The position numbers and the translations under genes are program-made. From Ruminococcus sp. UBA4240 (GTDB taxonomy: Bacteria; Bacillota; Clostridia; Oscillospirales; Ruminococcaceae), in assembly GCA_002395525.1 (NCBI GenBank), contig DGXE01000020.1, positions 1 through 22,933 of the forward strand: a DNA stretch of 22,933 nucleotides, read 5' to 3'. This document shows, in pieces, positions 7,117 to 14,631 of this stretch (positions within the stretch are counted from its first letter, which is position 1; every line of letters starts with the position of its first letter). The notes beneath the pieces were generated by a model. The model was not told the origin of the DNA and ran no database searches. It saw only the letters and a list, made by a program, of their open reading frames with translations.

Positions 7117-7251
7117 ATGGAAAGGAAGAAATACACCGCTCCCGAAACGGAGATAGTGGAGTTTGAGGCTACGGATGCTGTGAGTGGAAGCCTTACTGGC
7201 TATGAAGAAGGAGAGTTGCCGGTTATTCCATCCTCCGGAAAAAGTATTTGA
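7117..7251 (+). CDS. Putative RiPP precursor peptide (44 residues)
   Basis: A 44-residue peptide beginning MERKKYTAPETEIVEFEA and ending PVIPSSGKSI. The YTAP stretch (Y6, P9) followed by acidic and hydrophobic residues recalls the YxxP leader motif bound by PqqD-like recognition elements in lasso systems. It also resembles the KxYxxPxxEIxxFxxxDxxxxS pattern I recall in short clostridial peptides near S24/S26 and PqqD genes. Leader/core division is uncertain; the segment around DAVSGSLTG is a possible cleavage area. The start is chosen for AAGGTGAT at 7106-7113. An alternative in-frame ATG at 7090, overlapping the upstream stop, would give 53 residues. The Ser-rich end could be a phosphorylation target. 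Confidence 0.68.
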   Translation: MERKKYTAPETEIVEFEATDAVSGSLTGYEEGELPVIPSSGKSI

Positions 7252-7347
7252 CAAATAGGTCGTAGTACAGCCAGAATGTCCGCTTTGACTTATCACTGTC
7301 TGCGTTGGTTACAGCTCACTGCAAACAACACACAATGAGGAAAAGAT

Positions 7348-8484
7348 ATGTTTACTCTTATAAAACAGGACGGGAAAGCCCGCAGGGGGCATTTCGACAC
7401 GGTTCACGGCTGCTTTGAGACCCCCTGCTTCATGAATGTGGGGACAGCCGCCGCCATAAAGGGAGGAGTGTCCTCGGTGGACTTACAGTCCCTCGGGACA
7501 CAGGTGGAGCTGTGCAACACCTATCATCTGCATCTGCGCCCCGGAGACAGGGTGGTCAAGGAAATGGGAGGCCTGCACAGGTTCATGAACTGGGATAAGC
7601 CCATACTCACCGACAGCGGCGGATTTCAGGTATTCTCCCTGGCAAAGCTGAGGAAGATAAAGGAGGAGGGGGTGTACTTCGCCTCTCACATAGACGGCCG
7701 CAGGATATTCATGGGGCCCGAGGAGTCCATGCAGATACAGTCAAACTTAGGCTCCACCATTGCCATGGCATTCGATGAATGTGTGGAGAACCCGGCGGAG
7801 CACGAGTATTCCCGCCGCTCCTGCGAACGCACCACTCGCTGGCTGTACCGCTGCAAGGAGGAAATGGAGCGGCTCAACGCCCTGCATGACACTATAAACA
7901 AGCATCAGCTCCTTTTCGGCATAAACCAGGGCTGCACCTACGAGGATCTGCGCATTGCCCACATGGAGGAGATAGCAAAGCTGGATCTTGACGGCTATGC
8001 AGTGGGGGGCCTTGCAGTGGGGGAGCCTACGGAGGAGATGTACCGCATTCTTGACTGTGTGGTCCCTGTCATGCCCGAAAGGAAGATACGCTACCTTATG
8101 GGCGTGGGCACACCCTCAAACATCATAGAGGCCGTATACAGGGGGATAGACCTGTTCGACTGCGTTATGCCCTCACGGAATGCAAGGCACGCCACCATAT
8201 TCACATGGAGCGGCATAATGCACGCCACCAACAAATGCTATGAGACGGATCCCCGTCCCCTTGACGTGCAGTGCGACTGCCCCACCTGCAGAAATTTCTC
8301 CCGTGCGTATATAAGGCACCTGTTCAAGGCTGATGAGCAGCTTGGGGGCAGGCTTGCGGTCACTCACAACCTGTATTTCTACAACACCCTTATGACCCGC
8401 ATCCGTGAAGCCATTGACAACGGCACCTTCGAGAGCTTCCGAAATACATATTCCCCTCTCCTTGCAGGGAAGGCAGCAGAATGA
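7348..8484 (+). CDS. tgt: tRNA-guanine transglycosylase (queuine/preQ1)
   Basis: Tgt exchanges guanine 34 of GUN-anticodon tRNAs for the queuosine precursor preQ1. The 378-residue length is typical. LTDSGGFQVFSL contains D89, an active-site aspartate, and DLFDCVMPSRNARHA contains D271, the expected nucleophile. CDCPTC with C309, C311 and C314 plus the later His in THNLYF forms the zinc site. GGLAVGEPTEEMY is the usual substrate loop. GAGGAAAAG supports the ATG at 7348. The 96 bases after the peptide gene show no clear terminator, so read-through from the upstream run is possible. A strong terminator follows the stop. Its pathway partner queF is on the minus strand of this window. Confidence 0.97.
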   Translation: MFTLIKQDGKARRGHFDTVHGCFETPCFMNVGTAAAIKGGVSSVDLQSLGTQVELCNTYHLHLRPGDRVVKEMGGLHRFMNWDKPILTDSGGFQVFSLAKLRKIKEEGVYFASHIDGRRIFMGPEESMQIQSNLGSTIAMAFDECVENPAEHEYSRRSCERTTRWLYRCKEEMERLNALHDTINKHQLLFGINQGCTYEDLRIAHMEEIAKLDLDGYAVGGLAVGEPTEEMYRILDCVVPVMPERKIRYLMGVGTPSNIIEAVYRGIDLFDCVMPSRNARHATIFTWSGIMHATNKCYETDPRPLDVQCDCPTCRNFSRAYIRHLFKADEQLGGRLAVTHNLYFYNTLMTRIREAIDNGTFESFRNTYSPLLAGKAAE

Positions 8485-8489
8485 TTATC

Positions 8490-8540
8490 GTCAATTGTCA
8501 CAAAACTATTCAGATATTTTTGTGACAATTGACTTTATAT
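8490..8540 (+). terminator. Perfect 16-bp stem terminator after tgt
   Basis: GTCAATTGTCACAAAA at 8490-8505 is perfectly complementary to 8518-8533, with a 12-base loop. The strand continues TTTATATTTTAAAT. It begins six bases after the tgt stop. The stem is AT-rich, yet its length and the following T-rich run support termination. It also isolates the promoter just downstream. Confidence 0.8.
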
Positions 8541-8551
8541 TTTAAATAATA

Positions 8552-8580
8552 TTGATTTTTGAAAAACTATGTGTTATAAT
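8552..8580 (+). promoter_or_regulatory. Near-consensus sigma-A promoter
   Basis: TTGATT at 8552-8557 and TATAAT at 8575-8580 are separated by exactly 17 bases, in an AT-rich stretch. The -10 is consensus and the -35 matches at four of six positions. Transcription would start near 8587 and lead into the gene at 8654, leaving a leader of about 65 bases. Confidence 0.8.
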
Positions 8581-8653
8581 GTTTTTTGTATGTTAGAAAG
8601 TGCGGGCAGCAGCCGAAGGACAGCGCCGCATCGCACAGATGGAGGAGAAATCA

Positions 8654-9700
8654 ATGTCATTTCCTGTAATTTCCCCGCAGTTCTTTACAGAGCTTACAGA
8701 TAAGGAAAACCCACAGAACGTGGACAACATCACATATAACGTTCTCACCACACCCGCATCCATTGAATATGTGTTCCCTCTCTGTCAGGAGAGAGTCCTT
8801 GAGAAGCTCATGGAGACCAAGGGCGTTATGCAGTACAGAATGGCAAACCTGCCTGACGATGTATCAAAGGAATACGAGGAGAAGGGTGCAAAGCTCATAA
8901 AGGACGATCCTATCCTCAGATATTACTGGAATCTCAAATATCTGACAATGAATGTCCTCCAGAACAGAAACTACACCATGGATGACAGGATGCTCATCCT
9001 CAACTACTGCTACAAGACTGTTCAGACTATGATCGACAAGATAGCCTCAGGGCAGGAGAAGGATGTACACATAGTGGAGAAGTTCGTATCGAGCGTGATG
9101 CAGTCTCCCCGCCATGACGGCATACTCAAGATGTTTGAGGGCGTCAAGGAAAAGCTCAATCCCGTGTACCCCTTCTATGACGGGCTTTCAATAATCACCG
9201 TGCTCCCTGTTCCCGAGGGGCATGACGAGGATCACAAAAAGTTTGTGACCACCTGTCTTAAAAAGGCCGGTCAGCCCGCTGATGCAAAGGGCTTTATGTA
9301 TGATGAAGAGCTCCACCCCGCAATGAAGCAGTATTTCAAGGACAACTACGAGTATGTCCCCGGTAAGGCTGCCGAGGAGGGGCAGGCAGACAGGACACAC
9401 TACCTCGAGCAGGTAATGGTGAACTACGTCTGGACCTACTGTATGCCCTTTGCGGATTTCAAGCTTGACCTGTGGAAGAACTACACCTTCTTCAATATCC
9501 TCTACAATACCGTAAAGACCGCAATGACCTGCTATCTGTACAAGTCAAGGACACCGGACACGGATTTCATCTTTGCCATGATGAACCTTGATGCAGGGCT
9601 TCGCACGGTCAAGGGGAGCGTTGTGAGGAAGATACTCAGCGCCAATGAAAAGCAGGGCACCTGCAACAACGGCGATATGGCAATACTTACCCTTAGTTGA
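8654..9700 (+). CDS. Uncharacterised 348-residue protein
   Basis: I do not recognise this family. The start is placed at ATG 8654 because GGAGGAG lies seven bases upstream; a longer GTG-initiated version from 8600 would begin too close to the predicted transcription start. The protein is soluble-looking, with no signal peptide or membrane helix, mixed charged and aromatic residues, and a tyrosine-rich middle (ILRYYWNLKYLTMNVLQNRN). It ends with a Cys/Asn/Gly stretch (GTCNNGDMAILTLS). It is monocistronic: a strong promoter precedes it and a hairpin follows. Codon use fits its neighbours, so recent transfer is not suggested. A high-expression housekeeping or structural role is only a guess from the promoter. 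Confidence 0.85.
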   Translation: MSFPVISPQFFTELTDKENPQNVDNITYNVLTTPASIEYVFPLCQERVLEKLMETKGVMQYRMANLPDDVSKEYEEKGAKLIKDDPILRYYWNLKYLTMNVLQNRNYTMDDRMLILNYCYKTVQTMIDKIASGQEKDVHIVEKFVSSVMQSPRHDGILKMFEGVKEKLNPVYPFYDGLSIITVLPVPEGHDEDHKKFVTTCLKKAGQPADAKGFMYDEELHPAMKQYFKDNYEYVPGKAAEEGQADRTHYLEQVMVNYVWTYCMPFADFKLDLWKNYTFFNILYNTVKTAMTCYLYKSRTPDTDFIFAMMNLDAGLRTVKGSVVRKILSANEKQGTCNNGDMAILTLS

Positions 9701-9718
9701 TGCTGATAAGCTAATGGC

Positions 9719-9755
9719 GGCGGCAAACCTTGTCAGAGGTGTTGCCGCCGATTTT
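9719..9755 (+). terminator. Possible terminator hairpin before moxR
   Basis: GGCGGCAA at 9719-9726 pairs with TTGCCGCC at 9742-9749, extended by ACC/GGT with a one-base bulge. The T-run afterwards is short (GATTTTC), so termination may be partial. It lies 19 bases after the stop of the 348-residue gene. Confidence 0.6.
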
Positions 9756-9808
9756 CAACATAGAGGGGCTTGCAGAGCAGCCGCCCCGCAGACAGACCGG
9801 AGGAAAGA

Positions 9809-10756
9809 ATGGATACACAGGCAATAGCGCTTCTGAAAAGGGCTACTGATGAGATAAAGCGTTCCGTCATCGGCAAGGATGACATTATCATAAAGATACT
9901 TATGACCATATGCTCCGGGGGGCACGTTCTGCTGGAGGATATACCCGGTGTGGGAAAGACTACCATAGCCACAGCCTTCTCCGATGCCCTGGGGCTTGAA
10001 TACAACCGTATGCAGTTCACCTCGGACGTTATGCCCGCCGATGTGACCGGGTTCAACATCCCCGACAGGCAGACAGGGGCGTTTGAGTTCAAGAAGGGTG
10101 CAGTGTTCTGCAACCTGTTCCTGGCAGATGAGATAAACCGTACCTCCAGCAAGACCCAGTCCGCCCTCCTTGAAGCCATGGAGGAGGAGACTGTCACCGT
10201 GGACGGGGTAACAAGGCAGCTGCCCCAGCCCTTTATCGTCCTTGCCACACAGAACCCCTCCGGCTCCGCAGGCACCCAGCTGCTGCCCGAATCTCAGCTT
10301 GACCGCTTTATGATACGTCTTTCCATAGGCTATCCCAAGGTGAGCGATGAGGTGAACATCCTCAAAGCCAAGGCCGACAAGCTGAACCCCCGCAAGGTGG
10401 AAAGGGTCATGACTGCTCAGGATATACTTAAAATAAGAAAGCTCAGCTACAAGATACACGTTTCCGACGAGGTGTATGACTACATAGCCCGCATATCTGC
10501 TGCTACAAGGAGCGATAAGCGGTTAGAGCTGGGGGTCAGCCCCAGAGGCTCCATTGCAAGCGCATCAATGGCAAGGTGTACCGCAATGTTCAGGGGGCGT
10601 GACTATGTTATCCCCGATGATGTGCGCTTTGTCTACACCGATGTATGCGCCCACAGGGTCATAGCCGCAAGGGTAAAGGGGCGTATGCCCTCAGAGGAGC
10701 AGGTCAAGGCAATTGTGAACGACATCGTCCTTGCCACACCTTCACCGAAGGTATGA
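9809..10756 (+). CDS. MoxR-family AAA+ ATPase
   Basis: MoxR ATPases are chaperone-like AAA+ proteins usually encoded beside DUF58 and transglutaminase genes, as here. The 315 residues include GVGKTT at 47-52 (Walker A) and LADEINR at 105-111 (Walker B). They also include LATQNPSGSAGTQLLPESQ, the conserved sensor region with the family's ATQNP motif, followed by LDRFM, and a C-terminal lid domain with SPRGSIASASMARC. GGAGG at 9799-9803 sets the ATG at 9809, giving the family's usual length; an upstream in-frame start at 9770 is less likely. Its stop lies two bases before the next start. Client proteins are unknown in this organism. Confidence 0.95.
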   Translation: MDTQAIALLKRATDEIKRSVIGKDDIIIKILMTICSGGHVLLEDIPGVGKTTIATAFSDALGLEYNRMQFTSDVMPADVTGFNIPDRQTGAFEFKKGAVFCNLFLADEINRTSSKTQSALLEAMEEETVTVDGVTRQLPQPFIVLATQNPSGSAGTQLLPESQLDRFMIRLSIGYPKVSDEVNILKAKADKLNPRKVERVMTAQDILKIRKLSYKIHVSDEVYDYIARISAATRSDKRLELGVSPRGSIASASMARCTAMFRGRDYVIPDDVRFVYTDVCAHRVIAARVKGRMPSEEQVKAIVNDIVLATPSPKV

Positions 10757-10758
10757 TC

Positions 10759-11739
10759 ATGTCAAAGATACTGTATATGATCGCCCTCATAACCGCCATA
10801 GTATTCTATCCGCTGTATCAGGGGCCTGTGTCCCTCATACTGCTGGTGGCTCTTATCATGCTGCCTGTTATGATGGGCATAGAGCTTCTCGTGTCTGCCC
10901 TTTTCCTGCGCCTTGACAGCAGATCTGCCGCCGCAGTGGTATACAGGGGCAATAAGACGGAGATACCTCTGCGGATAATAAACAACTCCGTATTCCCCCT
11001 TATCTCCGTAAGGATAGATCTGAGGGCGGAGTATGCCCCCGGAGGCACTGCTGAAAAGCTGAAGCTCAGAACGGTTGTGGGCGCCCTTGAAAAGCGGGAT
11101 GTTATGGTGGAGCTGCCTGTGCAGCACTGCGGCGAGGCGGATGTGTATCTTGAATGTATCAGGATATGCGATCTGCTGGGCTTTTTTTCTGTCAGGCTCT
11201 TCAAAAACCACGGCATGATAGGCTCTGTGTGTGTCATACCCGCCGTATCGGACAAATACGAGGAGCTGGCACGGGAGATCGCAAGCGGTGCAGGGAGCGT
11301 CTCGGAAAGCGATGACGGTGGATATGTCCCCACCACAGGCCCCGGAGATGTGATAGACTTCAAGGAATACGTGCCCGGGGACAGGCTGGCTCTTGTTCAC
11401 CACAAGCTCTCCGCCCGCTTTGACAAGGATATTGTCAAGGTCATGGGTCTGCCGGAGGATGACAGGTTCCTGCTCTTTGCGGATCTGAGCACGGCGGACA
11501 CCCCCTCCGGGAGGGACATCTGCTTTGAGAAGGTCATGAGTTGTGCCTATTACCTGAATGAAATGAAGGCGCAAAGCTATGTGGCAGTGGATGAGGGGGC
11601 ACAGGGCGCTGTGAACGGCGCTATAAGGGTGGACAGCTCCGACAGCTACATCACCGCCGCCTGCGCCCTTGTCACATCGGAATACATCCCCGTAAGAGAA
11701 GAGCGGGGCTTTGTAAATATACTGATGAGCAATGAATAG
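10759..11739 (+). CDS. DUF58 domain protein
   Basis: A 326-residue protein of the DUF58 family, partners of MoxR ATPases. Two hydrophobic segments lie near the N-terminus (about residues 5-18 and 23-47), anchoring it in the membrane. The hallmark region is TTGPGDVIDFKEYVPGDRLALVHHKLSARFDKDIVKVM, here divided as PGDVIDFKEYVPGD then HHKLSARFDKD. The typical W of the DUF58 motif is replaced by H. The remainder resembles a degenerate von Willebrand factor A fold. The start at 10759 is preferred over an in-frame ATG at 10753 because GAAGG at 10747-10751 is correctly spaced only for the former. Confidence 0.9.
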   Translation: MSKILYMIALITAIVFYPLYQGPVSLILLVALIMLPVMMGIELLVSALFLRLDSRSAAAVVYRGNKTEIPLRIINNSVFPLISVRIDLRAEYAPGGTAEKLKLRTVVGALEKRDVMVELPVQHCGEADVYLECIRICDLLGFFSVRLFKNHGMIGSVCVIPAVSDKYEELAREIASGAGSVSESDDGGYVPTTGPGDVIDFKEYVPGDRLALVHHKLSARFDKDIVKVMGLPEDDRFLLFADLSTADTPSGRDICFEKVMSCAYYLNEMKAQSYVAVDEGAQGAVNGAIRVDSSDSYITAACALVTSEYIPVREERGFVNILMSNE

Positions 11740-11988
11740 CTATGTTCCTTTGGATGCTGCGTTTGCACAGCTGATAGCTGATAGTGAATAGCTGGCAGTG
11801 ACAGGGAACTGCGTGCTATATCCTCTTTGCTTGATTTTCTGCCAAAGGGTTGCTTTTGCAGCAACAGAGAAAATCAAGCCGCCCGTCAGCTGTCTGATAA
11901 CTGTACACCGGGACTGGGGCTGCCGCAGAGAACATTAGCATTATAGTATTCATTCTGCATTACATTTAACAGAAGGGAGGAGCAGGCA
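11740..11988. other. Intergenic region before the transglutaminase gene
   Basis: About 250 bases with no supportable gene. It holds a short imperfect repeat cluster at 11769-11794 (AGCTGATAGCTGATAG then TGAATAGCTG), a strong inverted repeat at 11829-11879, and an AT-rich tail near 11938-11970 (GCATTATAGTATTCATT) that shares short words with the inverted-repeat element before dnaE. A good ribosome binding site, GGGAGGAG, ends it. Confidence 0.6.
11829..11879. repeat. Nested inverted repeat (possible RNA hairpin)
   Basis: GCTTGATTTTCT at 11829-11840 pairs perfectly with 11868-11879. Inside it, GTTGCT at 11850 and after pairs with AGCAAC ending at 11865, forming a second stem. No T-run follows, so it is not a standard terminator. 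It may be a dispersed palindromic element or an RNA structure in the leader of the next gene. Confidence 0.65.
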
Positions 11989-14631
11989 ATGGATGATACA
12001 CAGCTCGGAATACGCTTTGTGTCCAATGGAAGCAGAGCGTCGGAAGGCTTTCTCATGCGTGTTCTTGTGGCATTGCTGGGGCTCCTCGGCACTGTGTTTT
12101 CCTTTCAGAGTGCGACAGCGCCTGTGTTCCTTGCAGATGTGCCTGCCCTTGCTCTGTGCTGTACGGTGTCCTTTGTACTGTTTTCCTTTGTGTGCTGCTT
12201 TAAGGGGCGGGTATTCAACTTAGTCAGCGGCTTTATCATAGGGGGTGTCCTGCTGTACGCCGTTGTGCGCATTGAAAAGGTGATGACGGGGTTTACAGGC
12301 CTTGCGGCAAAGTATAACGAATATCTTACCTATGCGGAGCCTGCCGCATCATCGGCGCATATAAACGAGGCACTCTGCTTTACGGCGGTGCTGATGTCCT
12401 TTATCATCTGCTACGGTGTTATTAGGTACCCCATATTTCTCTTCGTGTTCGTGCCTACACTCCTTATCAGCGAGACATACCTGTATTTCGGCCTGCGCCC
12501 TGATGTGATACCCTTCGGGGCAATGGTAATGTGCTGGGCGGGTACCCTTTGCCTTGAGGTAGCCGAAAGACACATGGATGACAAAGCCCTTGAATCCGCT
12601 AATTTCAGGCGGGCATCCTCACAGGGGGCAGTGGCAGCAGCCCTTGCAATGCTCCTGTGCCTTTCCGGGGGCGGGCTGTACTATGCCACCGTGGGCAGAA
12701 GCGAAAAGGCTGACGAGCTTCGGGACAGGTTCAACAACTATATGCAGGACTTCACCTGGGACGGATTCAGGGAGGATCTGCGGGATGCCCTGTTCTCATC
12801 AAAAGGCTCTTCCCTTACCCATGACGGCAAGCTGGGGGGGAATGCGGAGATAAGCTTTGACGGCCACACAGTCCTTGAAATAACCGTGCCTGCGGATTCC
12901 ACCGACGTGTATCTCAAGGGCTACACCGCAAACCACTACACAGGCACCCGCTGGGAGGACAGGATGTCCGAGGCGCAGATCGCCACAAAGCTCACATCAG
13001 CGGACTTTTTTGCGGCACGTATGCTGAAATACTATCCGGGCTTTGCCGACCTTGAGGCGGAGTATGCAGTAGTGCGCAATATGGACAGCCGCTCCCGTGA
13101 GAAATATCTGCCCTACCATGCGGCAGGGCTTACGGAATCAGACGGCATCAGGCGCAAGTACTGGCTGTATCAGCCTCGGGGCAACTATATGAAGACGGTG
13201 ATCCGCAATTCCCCCATAGATGTGGATGAAGATATGGCGGCAGATGAGCAGGTGCTTCGCACACAGGCCTACACCGAATGCCTTGATGTGTCCGACAGCT
13301 TCAGGGAAATAGCGGATGAGTTCTTTGCCGATTACAGCGGCGAGGACATCTACGATGAGATGGTGTACATACGTACAAAGCTGGGGGAGGACAACGAATA
13401 CTCCCTTGAATCAGGGCGTATGCCCTTCGGGGCGGATTTTGCCCAGTGGTTCCTGACAGAGAACAAAAAGGGCTCCTGTACCCACTTTGCAACGGCGGCA
13501 GTGCTGCTTTTCCGCAGCAGGGGAGTGCCTGCCCGCTACTGCGAGGGCTATCTTGCCGCAAACAGCGACATCCGCTCCGTAAGTGCGGTAAACGGCTATG
13601 TCACCCTTTCCGTGCCCGACAGCCGTGCCCATGCCTGGGCGGAGGTGTATATCGACGGCTACGGCTGGATGATATTTGAATCCACACCGGGCTACGGCAA
13701 CATCGCCTTTGAATACGATGAAGAGGAAAAACTGGTGACCTCGGAGATAACCGCCGTCACCACACAGGACACATCATACTCAGAGGATATGCAGACCTCC
13801 GAAGTACAGGAGGAAACTGTAACAGCCGCCCCCGAGACCTCCGCAGAGGAGGAGGCTCCCGACACTCAGGGCACCACCCTTGCCGAAGGTCATGAGGAGG
13901 AGGACGGGGAGACACCCGTGACCACAGCCCCTGTTACACAGCCTCCCGAAGATGAGGGCGGCAGTGAGGGTCAGGGCACAGGGGGCACCGTTCCTCCGGA
14001 TGAGGTGCCCGGTGAGGGGGATGCGCCCGACAGGGGGGAGACCTCCTACACCACAGCCTCCGGGGATGCTCCCCGTACAGAGGAGCCGGGCTTCTTTGAA
14101 AGACATTCATCTGACATAAGGAAGATACTGAAAGCGATCCTCAAAGTGCTCTGTGTCATAGCTGCCATAGGTACAGTATGCCTTGTGTATGTTATCATAA
14201 GGACAGTTATATTCAGAAAGCGTGAGGCGCTTGTCAGAAATGCCCCGGATACAGCCGCAAGGAAGATATATTCAATGCTTGCTGTGCTGTGCGCCCGTAT
14301 GGGTGCGGACATCAGGGAGACAGACGACAAAACCGTGGATGTTATCGCAGAGCATTTTGACAGGGAGGATGCCCTTGTTGTGACTGATACAGCCATGAGG
14401 GCGGCATTTGACACAGGGGTCACCGTTGATGAGGTGAAGCGTGCCGCAAAGGCTTACAGGCGCATGGCATTGTCCTACATAAGTAAGAACAAAAAGTACC
14501 GTTTCATCATGTGGTTCGGTCTTAGGGACAGATATCTGAACGAAGGAAAGAAGCGCAGGACAGTGAAAAATGGGCGGGGCAAAACAGCAGGTCAAACAGG
14601 AGGCAATCATGACAAGGGTACACAGGATTAA
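11989..14631 (+). CDS. Transglutaminase-like membrane protein (TgpA type)
   Basis: An 880-residue protein completing the MoxR-DUF58-transglutaminase trio. The first 230 residues hold several membrane helices (for example VLVALLGLLGTVFSF and ALCCTVSFVLFSFVCCF). A middle extracytoplasmic part carries the papain-like transglutaminase core: GSCTHFATAAVLLFRSRGVPARYCEGYL with Cys497, and SRAHAWAEVYIDGYGWMIFE with His548. Glu sits in FESTPG where many members have Asp. About 590-700 is a Thr/Glu/Pro-rich linker. A single membrane helix (KVLCVIAAIGTVCLVYVII) follows, then a DUF4129-like cytoplasmic end. Substrate is unknown; the family is usually thought to act on proteins or peptides at the cell surface. 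GGGAGGAG fixes the start. Confidence 0.92.
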   Translation: MDDTQLGIRFVSNGSRASEGFLMRVLVALLGLLGTVFSFQSATAPVFLADVPALALCCTVSFVLFSFVCCFKGRVFNLVSGFIIGGVLLYAVVRIEKVMTGFTGLAAKYNEYLTYAEPAASSAHINEALCFTAVLMSFIICYGVIRYPIFLFVFVPTLLISETYLYFGLRPDVIPFGAMVMCWAGTLCLEVAERHMDDKALESANFRRASSQGAVAAALAMLLCLSGGGLYYATVGRSEKADELRDRFNNYMQDFTWDGFREDLRDALFSSKGSSLTHDGKLGGNAEISFDGHTVLEITVPADSTDVYLKGYTANHYTGTRWEDRMSEAQIATKLTSADFFAARMLKYYPGFADLEAEYAVVRNMDSRSREKYLPYHAAGLTESDGIRRKYWLYQPRGNYMKTVIRNSPIDVDEDMAADEQVLRTQAYTECLDVSDSFREIADEFFADYSGEDIYDEMVYIRTKLGEDNEYSLESGRMPFGADFAQWFLTENKKGSCTHFATAAVLLFRSRGVPARYCEGYLAANSDIRSVSAVNGYVTLSVPDSRAHAWAEVYIDGYGWMIFESTPGYGNIAFEYDEEEKLVTSEITAVTTQDTSYSEDMQTSEVQEETVTAAPETSAEEEAPDTQGTTLAEGHEEEDGETPVTTAPVTQPPEDEGGSEGQGTGGTVPPDEVPGEGDAPDRGETSYTTASGDAPRTEEPGFFERHSSDIRKILKAILKVLCVIAAIGTVCLVYVIIRTVIFRKREALVRNAPDTAARKIYSMLAVLCARMGADIRETDDKTVDVIAEHFDREDALVVTDTAMRAAFDTGVTVDEVKRAAKAYRRMALSYISKNKKYRFIMWFGLRDRYLNEGKKRRTVKNGRGKTAGQTGGNHDKGTQD

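Noticed and set aside
7252..7347. preQ1 riboswitch upstream of tgt
   Set aside because: No compact H-type pseudoknot pattern with a C-rich loop and A-rich tail was seen in these 96 bases.
8600..8653. GTG start for the 348-residue protein
   Set aside because: No binding site precedes it and it lies about 13 bases from the predicted transcription start, whereas GGAGGAG supports the ATG at 8654.
10762..11574. Minus-strand open frame of 270 codons under the DUF58 gene
   Set aside because: It is a shadow of a well-supported gene, with no binding site or recognisable domain.
11989..14631. Transglutaminase-like protein as the leader protease of the peptide system
   Set aside because: It belongs to the MoxR-DUF58 membrane trio, is far larger than lasso B2 proteases, and has its catalytic domain placed outside the membrane.
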